Below, in pieces: positions 22,054 to 31,705 of a stretch of DNA of 64,000 nt. This DNA comes from Tistrella bauzanensis. GTDB taxonomy: Bacteria > Pseudomonadota > Alphaproteobacteria > Tistrellales > Tistrellaceae. The DNA is taken from contig NZ_BMDZ01000007.1 in NCBI RefSeq assembly GCF_014636235.1, forward strand, positions 1-64,000. The letters run 5' to 3'. Below the pieces are notes generated by a model. It was given only the letters and a program-made list of their open reading frames with translations, searched no databases and was not told where the DNA came from. Every line of letters begins with the position of its first letter. Positions within the stretch are counted from its first letter, which is position 1. Position numbers and translations under genes: made by a program.

Positions 22054-22887
22054 ATGACCGGAACTTCGCCGGCGACCGCCGATACCCTGGCCCGGATCTG
22101 CGACGACAAGCGTATTCACATCGCCGCCTGCAAGGCGCAGCGACCTCTCGCCACGCTGGAATCCCTGTTGCCAGACGCGGCCCCGCCGCGCGGCTTTCGC
22201 GCAGCACTTGCAGCGCGCATCGCCGCCGGCCAGCCGGCGCTGATTGCCGAGGTCAAGAAAGCGTCGCCGTCCAAGGGCCTGATCCGGGCCGATTTCGATC
22301 CGGCGGTTCTGGCGCGCGCCTATGAGGCCGCAGGGGCCGCCTGCCTGTCGGTGCTGACCGACACGCCGTATTTCCAGGGTGAGGACGCCTATCTGATCGC
22401 GGCGCGCGCGGCCACCGCTCTGCCGGTGCTGCGCAAGGATTTCATGCTCGATCCCTATCAGGTGGTCGAGGCGCGGGTACTCGGCGCCGACTGCATCCTG
22501 CTGATCATGGCGGCGCTCGACGACGGGCTTGCCGCCGAGCTGGAAGCGCTGGCGACGAGCCTGGGCATGGATGTTCTGGTCGAGGTTCATGATCGGGTCG
22601 AGCTTGATCGCGCGCTCAAGCTGACCAGCCCGCTTCTGGGCATCAACAACCGCAATCTCAAGACCCTGGTCGTGGATGTTCAGACATCGATCGATCTTGC
22701 GGCAGGGGTGCCGGCCGATCGGGAACTGGTCTGCGAGAGCGGCCTCGACGGTCCCGCCGTGCTGGAGCGGATGATGGCTCATGGCATGCATCGTTTCCTG
22801 GTCGGCGAAAGCCTGATGCGGCAGGCGGATGTGGAGGCGGCCACCCGCCATCTCCTCAGCGCCCGCGCGCCGGCCGCGGCTGAGTGA
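22054..22887 (+). CDS. trpC: Indole-3-glycerol phosphate synthase
   Basis: 277 residues, a monofunctional TIM barrel with no fused TrpF. Active-site motifs are [12 protein letters not shown] (catalytic Lys), [37 protein letters not shown] and ESGLDGP. It closes the carboxyphenylaminodeoxyribulose phosphate ring to indole-3-glycerol phosphate. moaC follows after 7 bp, so molybdopterin genes share the transcript, as in related Alphaproteobacteria. Confidence 0.98.
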   Translation: MTGTSPATADTLARICDDKRIHIAACKAQRPLATLESLLPDAAPPRGFRAALAARIAAGQPALIAEVKKASPSKGLIRADFDPAVLARAYEAAGAACLSVLTDTPYFQGEDAYLIAARAATALPVLRKDFMLDPYQVVEARVLGADCILLIMAALDDGLAAELEALATSLGMDVLVEVHDRVELDRALKLTSPLLGINNRNLKTLVVDVQTSIDLAAGVPADRELVCESGLDGPAVLERMMAHGMHRFLVGESLMRQADVEAATRHLLSARAPAAAE

Positions 22888-22894
22888 GGGATTG

Positions 22895-23416
22895 ATGACC
22901 GACAGCACGGATAACGGCGGCTCCGGTGGCCTGACCCATTTCGATGCGACGGGTGCGGCGGTCATGGTCGATGTCTCGGCCAAGGATGTGACCGAACGGG
23001 TCGCGATCGCGGAAGCCCGGGTGCGCATGGCGCCCGAGACCCTGGCGGTGGTGCGGCGCGGTGATGCCAGGAAGGGCGACGTCATCGGCATCGCCCGGCT
23101 CGCCGGTATCATGGGCGCCAAGCGGACCGCCGATCTCATTCCGCTCTGCCATCCGCTGCCGCTGCAATCGGTGACGGTCGATATCGAGCCGGACGACGCG
23201 CTGCCCGGCCTGACGATCCGGGCCACCGCCAGGGTCACGGCGCGTACCGGTGTCGAAATGGAGGCATTGACCGCAGCCAGTGTCGCAAGCCTGACGGTTT
23301 ACGATATGCTGAAGGCGATCGATCGTGGCATGACCATCGAAGCCGTGCGGCTGATCGAGAAACGCGGCGGCCGTTCGGGTCACTGGACGGCACCGTCCCT
23401 CATTCCGGAGCCCTGA
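22895..23416 (+). CDS. moaC: Cyclic pyranopterin monophosphate synthase
   Basis: 173 residues from the ATG at 22895 ([17 protein letters not shown]). It makes cyclic pyranopterin monophosphate from the 3',8-cyclo-GTP product of MoaA, early in molybdenum cofactor synthesis. Motifs are [33 protein letters not shown] and the conserved [11 protein letters not shown]. Length is normal. It is embedded between trpC (7 bp) and moeA (25 bp). Confidence 0.97.
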   Translation: MTDSTDNGGSGGLTHFDATGAAVMVDVSAKDVTERVAIAEARVRMAPETLAVVRRGDARKGDVIGIARLAGIMGAKRTADLIPLCHPLPLQSVTVDIEPDDALPGLTIRATARVTARTGVEMEALTAASVASLTVYDMLKAIDRGMTIEAVRLIEKRGGRSGHWTAPSLIPEP

Positions 23417-23441
23417 GCCCCATCATGCTGAGAGCCCGATC

Positions 23442-24674
23442 ATGCTGACCGTCGACGACGCCCGCGCCCGCATACTCGACGAGGCCAGACCGCTTGGCAC
23501 CGAGACCGTCGCCCTGGCCGATGCCCGCGGCCGGGTTCTGGCGGGTGATCTGGTGGCGCGGCGAACCCAGCCGCCGCAGACGATGTCGGCGATGGATGGC
23601 TGGGCATTACGCACAAGCGATCTGGCCGTCGGCCGTACCGAGTTTCGGGTGGTCGGGGTGTCGCGGGCCGGCAGCGGTTTTACCGGCATGGTCGATGCGG
23701 GACAGACGGCGCGCATCTTCACCGGCGCCCCGGTCCCGGACGGGGCCGATATCGTGGTCATCCAGGAAGACACCCACGTTGCCGCTCATGATGATGACGG
23801 GCAGCCGCTTCGGATGGCGCTGACCGACCGGGTCGAGCCGGTAGCCGGCGCGAATATCCGCCCCGCCGGCATCGATTTCGCCACCGGGGCCGTCGGCCTG
23901 CTGGCCGGACGGGTGATGGATGCCCGCGCCATTGCCCTTGCGGCGGCCATGGACCATCCATGGTTGCAGGTCATCAGGCAGCCACGGGTCGGGGTGCTCG
24001 CGACCGGCGACGAACTGGTCCGGCCCGGAGAGCCGATGGGCCCCGACACCATCGTCGATGCCGTGACCCCGGCACTGATGGCGCTGATCCAGGATGCCGG
24101 CGCCGTGCCGGTCGATCTCGGCATCGCACCCGATGCCCGCGACCGGATCGATGCGGCACTGACCGCCGCGCATGGCTGCGATCTTCTGCTCACCATCGGG
24201 GGCGCCTCGGTCGGTGATCACGATCTGATGCAGGCAGCGTTGATCAGCCACGGCGCCAGCATAGACTTCTGGAAGATCGCCATGCGGCCGGGCAAGCCGT
24301 TGATGTACGGCCGGATGGGCGACATGCCGGTGCTGGGCCTGCCGGGCAATCCGGTGTCGGCCTTCATCTGCAGCTGGTTGTTCGCCCTGCCGCTGATCGA
24401 CCGGCTGGCCGGCCGCACGCCACGTGATCCGGCACCGGCGCGCCTGCCCCTGGCGGCACCCGTGGCGCAGAACACCATGCGCCAGCATTACATGCGCGCC
24501 CGGCTCCAGACCGGCGCCGACGGGCGCCAGACCGTGCTGCCGGTGCGTGATCAGGACAGTTCCCTGCTTTCGGCGCTGGCCGATGCCGATGCGCTGATCC
24601 TGCGTCGACCGCATGCGTTGGCCGCAGAGCCGGGAACCGAGGTCGAGGTTCTGCGCTTGTCGCCCGTGGGTTGA
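23442..24674 (+). CDS. moeA: Molybdopterin molybdenumtransferase
   Basis: 410 residues. MoeA inserts molybdate into adenylylated molybdopterin. Visible motifs are PPQTMSAMDGWAL near the N-terminus, TGAPVPDGADIVVIQED, the GVLATGDELVRPG loop, LTIGGASVGDHD and KIAMRPGKPLMYG, then GLPGNPVSAF. Length and domain sequence are standard. It is the last gene of the trpG-moeA run; lexA begins 252 bp later with its own promoter. Confidence 0.97.
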   Translation: MLTVDDARARILDEARPLGTETVALADARGRVLAGDLVARRTQPPQTMSAMDGWALRTSDLAVGRTEFRVVGVSRAGSGFTGMVDAGQTARIFTGAPVPDGADIVVIQEDTHVAAHDDDGQPLRMALTDRVEPVAGANIRPAGIDFATGAVGLLAGRVMDARAIALAAAMDHPWLQVIRQPRVGVLATGDELVRPGEPMGPDTIVDAVTPALMALIQDAGAVPVDLGIAPDARDRIDAALTAAHGCDLLLTIGGASVGDHDLMQAALISHGASIDFWKIAMRPGKPLMYGRMGDMPVLGLPGNPVSAFICSWLFALPLIDRLAGRTPRDPAPARLPLAAPVAQNTMRQHYMRARLQTGADGRQTVLPVRDQDSSLLSALADADALILRRPHALAAEPGTEVEVLRLSPVG

Positions 24675-24738
24675 CCGCATGCGTCGGTACATAAAACGTG
24701 TGGCGCAGCACTCCTCGCGCGCGCCAGTTGTATTTTGC

Positions 24739-24762
24739 GAACAGCCGTGAACAAGACTGAAA
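24739..24762. promoter_or_regulatory. GAAC/GAAA 10-bp periodic repeats upstream of lexA
   Basis: GAAC at 24739-24742, GAAC at 24749-24752 and GAAA at 24759-24762 recur with a 10-bp period. The usual alphaproteobacterial LexA box is GTTC-N7-GTTC, an 11-bp period, so these differ by one base. They could be a variant operator or chance. Confidence 0.3.
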
Positions 24763-24781
24763 CAAAACAGCGACACCGCGC

Positions 24782-24810
24782 TTGACGCCCGCCCTGACCG
24801 GGCGTAGCTT
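24782..24810 (+). promoter_or_regulatory. Sigma70-like promoter of lexA
   Basis: TTGACG (24782-24787), 17 bp, TAGCTT (24805-24810). The spacer holds an inverted repeat (CGCCCG at 24786-24791 and CGGGCG at 24799-24804). The lexA start codon lies about 110 bp downstream. Confidence 0.65.
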
Positions 24811-24926
24811 CAATTCGATGTTGCGTCTTTGTTCTGGGCGCCGACAGACCGACCAGACAGGCGGGCCCGCCATCCCCATCGGCGTGGCGTGAGGCCGGCC
24901 TAGGATCGATTTCGGGGGAGGTGCTG

Positions 24927-25778
24927 GTGCTCACACGCAAGCAGCATGAACTGCTGCGGTTCATCCTCGACCGGGTGCGCGCCACCGGCGTCGCCCCATC
25001 CTTCGAGGAAATGAAGGATGCGCTGGATCTGAAGTCAAAATCAGGCATTCACCGCCTGATTCTGGGGCTGGAGGAGCGTGGCTTCATCCGCAGGCTCGCC
25101 CATCGCGCCCGCGCGATCGAGGTGATCCGTCTGCCGGACGGCGCCGCCTTCCAGATGCCGGGGGATGTGCTGCCCGGCACCCATCATGGCGGTCAGGTCA
25201 GCAATGCACCGGCCGGCGCTGCCATGCCGCAAGCGCAGCCGCGCGGGCCCCGACTGGTCGACGTCACCACCGGTCGCGGCTTTGTGGCCGAAGGTGGCGA
25301 CGGCAGTGGCGCCGGTGGTGCCCGGTTGCGCAGCATCACCCGCCCGCCATTGAGCGCGCCACCGCGCAGCACCCAAGCCGATGACGCGCACAACATCGTC
25401 CTGCCGCTCTATGGCAAGATTGCCGCCGGCACGCCGATCGAAGCGCTGTCCGATGCCGAGCGCACGGTTGAGGTGCCGGCCGGGCTGGTGCCATCTGGTG
25501 CCGACTATTTCGCGCTGGAAGTCGACGGTGACTCGATGATCGAAGCCGGGATCATGAGCGGCGATACCGTCATCATCCGTCGCGCCGATACGGCCGATAA
25601 CGGCACCATCGTGGTCGCCCTGATCGATGGTGGCGAGGCGACGCTGAAGCGCCTGCGCCGCCGCGGTCAGGCGATCGCGCTGGAGCCCGCCAACAAGGCC
25701 TATGAGACCCGGATCTATCGTCCGGATCAGGTGAAGGTTCAGGGTCAGCTGGTGGCCTTGTTCCGTCGCTATGCCTGA
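24927..25778 (+). CDS. lexA: LexA SOS repressor with a long interdomain linker
   Basis: 283 residues from the GTG at 24927. The Shine-Dalgarno GGGGGAGG (24914-24921) overlaps the other GTG at 24921, and 24927 gives the family's standard [10 protein letters not shown]. The winged-helix DNA-binding domain is about 1-70, with the recognition region [19 protein letters not shown]. The C-terminal S24 autoprotease domain has cleavage pair Ala167-Gly168, Ser203 in GDSM and Lys241. Residues about 71-155 form an Ala/Gly/Pro-rich linker far longer than in typical LexA (about 200-240 residues in total). It represses DNA-damage genes and self-cleaves when RecA is activated. Confidence 0.95.
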   Translation: MLTRKQHELLRFILDRVRATGVAPSFEEMKDALDLKSKSGIHRLILGLEERGFIRRLAHRARAIEVIRLPDGAAFQMPGDVLPGTHHGGQVSNAPAGAAMPQAQPRGPRLVDVTTGRGFVAEGGDGSGAGGARLRSITRPPLSAPPRSTQADDAHNIVLPLYGKIAAGTPIEALSDAERTVEVPAGLVPSGADYFALEVDGDSMIEAGIMSGDTVIIRRADTADNGTIVVALIDGGEATLKRLRRRGQAIALEPANKAYETRIYRPDQVKVQGQLVALFRRYA

Positions 25779-25808
25779 CGGCGGCCAGTCCGGCATCATG
25801 ACAGGATG

Positions 25809-25844
25809 ACAAGGCCGTCCGCCGGCTTCCGGCGGCGGCCTTGT
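25809..25844 (+). terminator. Hairpin terminator of lexA
   Basis: A long stem (ACAAGGCCG at 25809-25817 with CGGCCTTGT at 25836-25844) encloses a second stem CCGCC/GGCGG. Only a weak T-rich tail follows, but the stem is very stable and lies 30 bp after the stop. Confidence 0.65.
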
Positions 25845-25937
25845 GTCGTTGGTGGCCGGGGCGTCGCCAATGCCCCGCCTTGCCGATGATGATCACCGAC
25901 GCCGACCTCATCCGGTCGGTTATCGGACAGCCTGGCA

Positions 25938-28160
25938 TCATCGACCGACATCATCGACCGGTGTCACGGCGGCACGCACCCAGGGGCGCTGCCCGCGCAC
26001 CGATCCGGCCTCGTCGACCGACACCCGCCCCGAACCCAGTCTGATCGCGAGGCTGCCGGCAGTCTGGTCCGGTCGCCGCCGGTCGATCAACCGGGCGGCG
26101 CAGGGCGGGGTTCCGATGTCGTCGGGCCCGGCAGCGCTGGCGGCGACCACCACCAGCTGTGCCGTGCCGCAGGCTTCGGCGAGCCGGCCGCCATCCAGCA
26201 CCAGGGCAGCCGTCAGGTTCTGTCGGGTCATGCGGCACAGGCCCGCGTGACAAGCAAGGCCCGGCTCCGTCGTATCGGCCGCAAGCGGGCGGATCACATC
26301 GGTGCCCAGAGCCTCGGCCCACTGGTTCAGAACGAAGCGGTTGCGGCGATGATCGGTCGCCAGCAGCGCACCGTCATGGCCGCGGATGGCAAGGCTTCGA
26401 CCATCATCGCTGACCAGGATATCAGGCAGAGCCGGATGCGCCGCGATGATCACGCCGGCCAGCACCGGCACCAGCCCGGCCCAGCGCCACGGTCGGCGCC
26501 AGATGGCCAGCCATAATCCGCCAAAGGTCATCAGCAGCAAGGCGCCGGCGCCGAAGGCCGGCACCAGCACCACGGCACCGGACCACGAGGCGACCATAGT
26601 CGCCGTGGCAATCACCAGATCCATGCCGCGTGCCGACAGGGTGAACAGCAGGTCGGCGTTGAAGCCGTCCGGCAGTGGCAGCAGCGTCGCCAGACTGCCG
26701 GCCAGGGCGGTCGGCATGATCCAGAACCCGGTCAGCGGCACCGCGATCAGGTTCGACACCAGCCCGTAACCGGTGGCGCGCCCGAAGGCATAGGCCGCAT
26801 AGGGTGCGGTGGCGAGGCCGGCGATGCTCGACGTCGCCAGCATGCCGAAGATCCAGGCGCCGGCCCGCGACAACGCCGGCCGGCCCTCGCCCGCATCCAT
26901 GCCTGCCAGTCGCCGGATCGCCGGGCTTTCATACAGCGCGATCAGCGCCACCACCGCCGCGAACGACATCTGAAAGCTGGGGCCGATGATCGCCGCCGGC
27001 TGAACCGCGAGCACCACGATGGCCGAACTCGCGATTAGCGACATCGACAGCACCGGTCGATTGGCCAGAATCGCGAGCAGGCCCAGCCCGGTCATGATGA
27101 AGGCGCGCTGGGTGGGGACCGCGAAGCCACCCAGCGCCAGATAACCGGCGGCACCGGCAAGTGCCGCGAGGCTTGCGACCTTGCGCCCGGAAATCCGGTC
27201 GGCCACTGCCGGCAACAGCGCCATCGCCAGCCGGACCACGCCGAAGATCAGCCCGGCGACCATGGTCATGTGCAGGCCCGAGATCGAGATCAGGTGGGCC
27301 AGGCCGCTGTCGCGCATCGCCTGATCGACCGGGTCGGGGATCGCACCGCGCAGGCCCGTGACCATGGCCGAGAGGACCGCGCCACCGGCGCCGGGCGCCG
27401 CCTGCCGGATACGGCGGTCCAGGGCCAGGCGGCCGCGCTCCACCGCTTCCCGCATGGTCTGCAGGGTCAGGCGCGGTGCCGGCGGGCGGGTGATCATGGC
27501 TGATCCATACGCGTAGCCAATGGCGCCAAGCTGCTGAAAATAAGCCGCACGGGCAAAGTCATACCCGCCGGGTACGACCGGCGCCGACGGTGGCGACAGG
27601 TTGACCCTCATCCGCACGCCATCGCCCGGCGCGGGCAGCCCGTCCGCCTGCGGCCGCACCGTCACCCGCACCCGTGCCGGCAGGGTGTCGCGGGTCAGGC
27701 CATCGATCCAGGCCGGCACGATCAGCAACCGGCCGCCGCCGATGCCATCGGGCTCCACAGCCAGAACCCGGCCGGCCAGCGGCCCGCGATAGGGCTGTTC
27801 CAGCACCGGTGCCGCGACCAGCGCGGTGCCGAGCCCCGACACCGCCATGCCGCCAACCATCCAGGCTAACCCCAGGCAGGTCAGCGCCAGCCATGGCCGA
27901 TATGCCCGCGCCATGGCCGATAGCGACCAGATCGCGGCGGTTGCCGCGAACAATAGCCAGAGCGGCGGATCGCGGACCAGATCGACATGAATGCCGCAAC
28001 CGGTGGCGAACAGCACGGCGCCCCACAGACGCCAGCGGTCCTGTTCCGCGCCAAGGCTGGTCTGGATCCAGCCGGTCAGGCGGCCGCCGCTCTGCCGCCA
28101 CAGCCGCCGCAACCGGCCATCATCCTTGTCGACGCCGCCATCTACACCAATCAGGGTCAT
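25938..28160 (-). CDS. comEC: ComEC/Rec2 family DNA-uptake channel protein
   Basis: 740 residues from the ATG ending at 28160 (a TTG start at 28193 is also possible). Order: N-terminal membrane helices, a DUF4131-like soluble region (about 120-230), then the competence domain with the hallmark [16 protein letters not shown] and further helices to about residue 590. The C-terminal part is about 150 residues and lacks the HxHxDH metal motif of the metallo-beta-lactamase-like domain found in Bacillus ComEC. ComEC forms the inner-membrane channel for single-stranded DNA in transformation. It diverges from gltX, a conserved alphaproteobacterial neighbour pair. Confidence 0.9.
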   Translation of the reverse strand: MTLIGVDGGVDKDDGRLRRLWRQSGGRLTGWIQTSLGAEQDRWRLWGAVLFATGCGIHVDLVRDPPLWLLFAATAAIWSLSAMARAYRPWLALTCLGLAWMVGGMAVSGLGTALVAAPVLEQPYRGPLAGRVLAVEPDGIGGGRLLIVPAWIDGLTRDTLPARVRVTVRPQADGLPAPGDGVRMRVNLSPPSAPVVPGGYDFARAAYFQQLGAIGYAYGSAMITRPPAPRLTLQTMREAVERGRLALDRRIRQAAPGAGGAVLSAMVTGLRGAIPDPVDQAMRDSGLAHLISISGLHMTMVAGLIFGVVRLAMALLPAVADRISGRKVASLAALAGAAGYLALGGFAVPTQRAFIMTGLGLLAILANRPVLSMSLIASSAIVVLAVQPAAIIGPSFQMSFAAVVALIALYESPAIRRLAGMDAGEGRPALSRAGAWIFGMLATSSIAGLATAPYAAYAFGRATGYGLVSNLIAVPLTGFWIMPTALAGSLATLLPLPDGFNADLLFTLSARGMDLVIATATMVASWSGAVVLVPAFGAGALLLMTFGGLWLAIWRRPWRWAGLVPVLAGVIIAAHPALPDILVSDDGRSLAIRGHDGALLATDHRRNRFVLNQWAEALGTDVIRPLAADTTEPGLACHAGLCRMTRQNLTAALVLDGGRLAEACGTAQLVVVAASAAGPDDIGTPPCAARLIDRRRPDQTAGSLAIRLGSGRVSVDEAGSVRGQRPWVRAAVTPVDDVGR

Positions 28161-28277
28161 CGCAGCCGCCCACCGGATAACGACCCGCGGCAACCGGGAT
28201 GCGCGGTGCGGTTTTTCATGCTAATCAGGGGGCCACTCGCCGTGCCCGGCGCGGCGCCCATTCGAAAGCCGTGTTCC

Positions 28278-29675
28278 ATGACCGTCGTCACCCGTTTCGC
28301 CCCCTCGCCCACCGGCTATCTGCATATCGGCGGTGCACGCACCGCGCTGTTCAACTGGCTATATGCGCGACATACCGGCGGTGTCTTTCTACTGCGGATC
28401 GAGGATACCGATCGCCAGCGGTCAACCAAAGCGGCGATTGATGCCATTCTGGATGGATTGCGCTGGCTGGGCCTGGACTGGGACGCGCCCGAGACCTATC
28501 AGGCCGCCCGTGCCGATCGCCACGCGGCCGTCGCCCACGACATGCTGGCGCGCGGTCGGGCCTATCACTGCTGGTGCACGCCGGAAGAGCTTGAGGCCCA
28601 GCGCGCCGAGCAGCGTGCCGCGGGCCGGCCGGTGCGCTATGACGGCCGCTGCCGTCACCGTGACCCGGCGACCGTTCCGGCCGGGCTGAAGCCTGTGGTG
28701 CGGCTGCTGGCACCGTCCGAGGGCGAGACCGTGGTCGAGGATCAGGTTCAGGGTACGGTGCGGTTCGCCAACGACCAGCTCGACGATCTGGTGCTGCTGC
28801 GCGGCGACGGCACGCCCACCTATATGCTGGCGGTGGTGGTCGACGATCACGATATGGGTATCACCCATGTCATCCGGGGCGATGACCACCTGACCAACAC
28901 CGCCCGTCAGATCCTGATCTCTCAGGCCAATGACTGGGCGCTGCCGGTGTTCAGCCACATCCCGCTGATCCATGGCCCCGACGGTGCGAAACTGTCGAAG
29001 CGCCATGGTGCGCTCGGGGTCGATGCCTATCGCGATATGGGTCTGCTGCCCGAAGCCGTGCGCAATTATCTGCTGCGTCTGGGCTGGGGCCATGGCGACG
29101 ATGAAATCATCTCGGATGCCCAGGCCATCGAATGGTTCGACCTGTCGGCGATCGGCCGCAGCCCGTCGCGCTTCGACATGGCGAAGCTGACCAACCTGAA
29201 CTATCACTACCTGCGGAGTGCTGCGGATGACCGGCTGGTCGAGCTGGTCGTACCGTTTATCGAGAAGGCTCTGGGCCGCGGTCTGACCGAGAATGCAAGG
29301 GCGCGCCTGCTCGCCGGTATGCCCGGCTTGAAGGATCGCGCGAAGAGCTTGCTCGAACTGGCTGAGAGTGCGGCATTTTATGCCGCCGAACCACCATTCG
29401 ATTTCACGGCCAAGGCAGCGAAGATTCTGGATGACGGCGGTCGTACCGTCCTGTCAGCCCTCCGCCCGGCGCTGATCGCGCTGCCCGACTGGAATGATGC
29501 CGCCCTGGAAGAGGCTGCCCGCGCCCATGCTGAGGCGAACGGCCTGAAGCTTGGCGCGGTGGCCCAGCCGCTGCGTGCCGCCATGACCGGTACGACCGTG
29601 TCGCCTCCGATCTTCGAGGTGCTGCGCGTGCTGGGGCCCAGCGAATGCCTGCGCCGGCTCGACGCGGCCCTCTGA
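28278..29675 (+). CDS. gltX: Glutamyl-tRNA synthetase
   Basis: 465 residues from the ATG at 28278. A class I synthetase with the HIGH motif in [24 protein letters not shown], and the second signature as KLSKR (238-242, AKLSKRHGA). The anticodon-binding alpha-helical domain follows. It charges tRNA-Glu; many Alphaproteobacteria carry two GltX paralogues, one also charging tRNA-Gln for later amidation. Which type this is cannot be decided from sequence alone. The stop codon abuts the lpxB stop (TGATCA), so the genes converge with no spacer. Confidence 0.96.
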   Translation: MTVVTRFAPSPTGYLHIGGARTALFNWLYARHTGGVFLLRIEDTDRQRSTKAAIDAILDGLRWLGLDWDAPETYQAARADRHAAVAHDMLARGRAYHCWCTPEELEAQRAEQRAAGRPVRYDGRCRHRDPATVPAGLKPVVRLLAPSEGETVVEDQVQGTVRFANDQLDDLVLLRGDGTPTYMLAVVVDDHDMGITHVIRGDDHLTNTARQILISQANDWALPVFSHIPLIHGPDGAKLSKRHGALGVDAYRDMGLLPEAVRNYLLRLGWGHGDDEIISDAQAIEWFDLSAIGRSPSRFDMAKLTNLNYHYLRSAADDRLVELVVPFIEKALGRGLTENARARLLAGMPGLKDRAKSLLELAESAAFYAAEPPFDFTAKAAKILDDGGRTVLSALRPALIALPDWNDAALEEAARAHAEANGLKLGAVAQPLRAAMTGTTVSPPIFEVLRVLGPSECLRRLDAAL

Positions 29676-30890
29676 TCACGACAGCCGGCGGCGGCCTGCC
29701 AGATCGAGCACCACGGCGGCGGCCCTGGCGCTGGGCTTCAGGCCGTCATCGGCGGGGCCGCCGAGGCGCGCCAGCGCCTCACGCAGCAAAGCGGCCTGGG
29801 TCTGGCGCGCCGCCGGCTGGTCGATCAGGGGCGCCGCCAGCGCGATGATCCGGTCCGCCGTCACCTCGGCCTGCAACAGCTCGGGCACGATCTCCCGCGC
29901 CATCACCAGATTGAGCAGGCTGACATGCGGCACCCGCACCAGCCGGCGGGCGATCGCTCCGGTCAGGGCGTTCACCCGGTAGACCACCACCATCGGTACG
30001 CCCTGCCGGGCCAGTTCCAGCGTGACGGTGCCGGATGCGGCGATCGCCACATCGGCGGCGGCAAAAGCATCGCGCCGGCCCGCGGCATCGTCGACCACCA
30101 CCGCCGGCTGCGGCAAGCCCCACTGCGCCACCGCAGCCCGCACCCGATCCGCCTCCGCCCGGATCGCCGGCACCACCACGCGCAATCCGGGCCGGGTCGC
30201 GGCCATCATCGACAAGGCCTGGCCCATCGGCCCCTGAAGCCGGCTGATTTCGCCCTTGCGGCTGCCGGGTAGCGCCAGCACCACCGTATCCTCCACAGCG
30301 ATGCCATGCCGGGCCCGAAAGCCCGGCCCGTCGCCCGTCGTCACCGCATCCTCGACGGCCGGATGGCCGACAAAGGTGCAGGGCAATCCGACGCGGGTGA
30401 ACCAGGGCGGCTCGAACGGCAGCAAGGCCAGAAGATGATCGAAGATCGCAGCGAATTTCTCCGCCCGCTTCGGCCGCCACGCCCAGACCGTCGGTGCCAC
30501 ATAATGCACCAGAACCAGCCCCAGCGGCTTCAGTCGCGTGGCCAGCCGGCGGTTGAAGCCCGGGCTGTCGATGGTCACCACGATGTCCGGCCGCGCCTGC
30601 GCGATCGCGCCAGCGGTCTGATCCAGGCGGCGGCGCAGATTGCGCAGATGCGGCAGCACCTCCAGCAGCCCGAACAGGCTGAGTTCCTCCATGGGAAACA
30701 GGCTGTCGAAGCCCTCGGCCCCCATCGCCTCGCCACCCACCCCCATCAGCCGCATCCGGCCGCCGGTCTGTTCAACCAGCGCCCGGATCAACCGTGCGCC
30801 GATCAGGTCACCCGACGCCTCACCGGCGATGATGGCGATCAGCGGCCCCTGGTCGGAACCGGCGCCAACTGTGGGTGACACCGGGTTCAT
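29676..30890 (-). CDS. lpxB: Lipid-A-disaccharide synthase
   Basis: 404 residues. A GT19 glycosyltransferase that joins UDP-2,3-diacylglucosamine to lipid X to form the lipid A disaccharide at the inner membrane. Motifs: IAGEASGDLIGARLI, MGVGGEAM, EELSLFGLLEVLP, VTIDSPGFN, YVAPTVWAW and ALPGSRKGEI. It starts inside the lpxI stop (ATGA), so the two are translationally coupled. It is the last gene of the 13-kb minus-strand envelope block and ends directly against gltX. Confidence 0.98.
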   Translation of the reverse strand: MNPVSPTVGAGSDQGPLIAIIAGEASGDLIGARLIRALVEQTGGRMRLMGVGGEAMGAEGFDSLFPMEELSLFGLLEVLPHLRNLRRRLDQTAGAIAQARPDIVVTIDSPGFNRRLATRLKPLGLVLVHYVAPTVWAWRPKRAEKFAAIFDHLLALLPFEPPWFTRVGLPCTFVGHPAVEDAVTTGDGPGFRARHGIAVEDTVVLALPGSRKGEISRLQGPMGQALSMMAATRPGLRVVVPAIRAEADRVRAAVAQWGLPQPAVVVDDAAGRRDAFAAADVAIAASGTVTLELARQGVPMVVVYRVNALTGAIARRLVRVPHVSLLNLVMAREIVPELLQAEVTADRIIALAAPLIDQPAARQTQAALLREALARLGGPADDGLKPSARAAAVVLDLAGRRRLS

Positions 30891-31705
30891 GTCGCCCCCA
30901 TGATGAACAGCCCGCCCCGATCGGCTGCGGCGATCAGCGCCGGCCGATCGATCACCAGAACCCGCCCGGCACCGACCGCCAGGCCGGCAAAGCCCGCGCG
31001 GGCCAGCTGATCGATGGTCTCGCTCCCGATCGTCGGCCAGTCGACACGCCGTTCCTGACCGGGCTTGGCGGTCTTGACCAGCACCGGGCGCGCGCCCGGG
31101 CGGGCAAGGTCGCCGGCGCGGGCAATCAAGGCCGCCGTGCCCTCGATCGCCTCCACCCCCAGAACCACACCCTGCTGCACCACCACGGCTTGGCCGATAT
31201 CCAGCCGGCCCAGCGCCTCCAGCACCTCAATGCCACGGCGGACATCGGCGCGCGCCTGATCATCGGCCTGAACACGGCCCCAGATGCCGGGGGGGGCGTT
31301 CAGACCCTCGACCACCTGATCGGCGCCGACCACCCGGAAGCCCTCGGTCTCAAGATCGGCGATCACCGCCTTCAACAGCGCGTCATCGCCCTGCCCGATC
31401 CGTGTCGCGACCCGGGCCAGCAGCCGGGCGCCGCGCACATCAGGCATCACGGTCGAGAAGGACGGGCGCTTGATCCCGCCCGCCAGAACCAGATCGCCGA
31501 CACCCGCCTGCTTCAGAGCCGCAATGATCCGCCCCGCCGCACCGATGCGGATGACGGCATGGGGAAGATCCGCGAACCGTGCCGGATTTTCGGTGCCATC
31601 CAGCACCACGACGAAAACCGCCCGCCCGGCATCACGCGCCGCCTGTATCACCAGTTCAGGCAGTCGGCCATTGCCGGCGATGACACCGAGCGTATCGCCG
31701 CTCAC
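30887..31705 (-). CDS. lpxI: UDP-2,3-diacylglucosamine pyrophosphatase LpxI
   Basis: 272 residues starting at a GTG (ending at 31705) that overlaps the lpxA stop as GTGA. LpxI hydrolyses UDP-2,3-diacylglucosamine to lipid X and UMP. Many Alphaproteobacteria use it in place of LpxH. Motifs: LGVIAGNGRLPELVI at the start, LVLAGGIKRPSF, VVQQGVVLGVEAIEGT and PVLVKTAKPGQERR. Order lpxA-lpxI-lpxB with four-base overlaps supports tight co-translation of the three consecutive lipid A enzymes. Confidence 0.96.
   Translation of the reverse strand: MSGDTLGVIAGNGRLPELVIQAARDAGRAVFVVVLDGTENPARFADLPHAVIRIGAAGRIIAALKQAGVGDLVLAGGIKRPSFSTVMPDVRGARLLARVATRIGQGDDALLKAVIADLETEGFRVVGADQVVEGLNAPPGIWGRVQADDQARADVRRGIEVLEALGRLDIGQAVVVQQGVVLGVEAIEGTAALIARAGDLARPGARPVLVKTAKPGQERRVDWPTIGSETIDQLARAGFAGLAVGAGRVLVIDRPALIAAADRGGLFIMGAT

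Noticed and set aside
24739-24752. A standard alphaproteobacterial LexA box upstream of lexA
   Set aside because: The spacing of GAAC motifs is one base short of the known GTTC-N7-GTTC box, so I keep it only as a low-confidence repeat.
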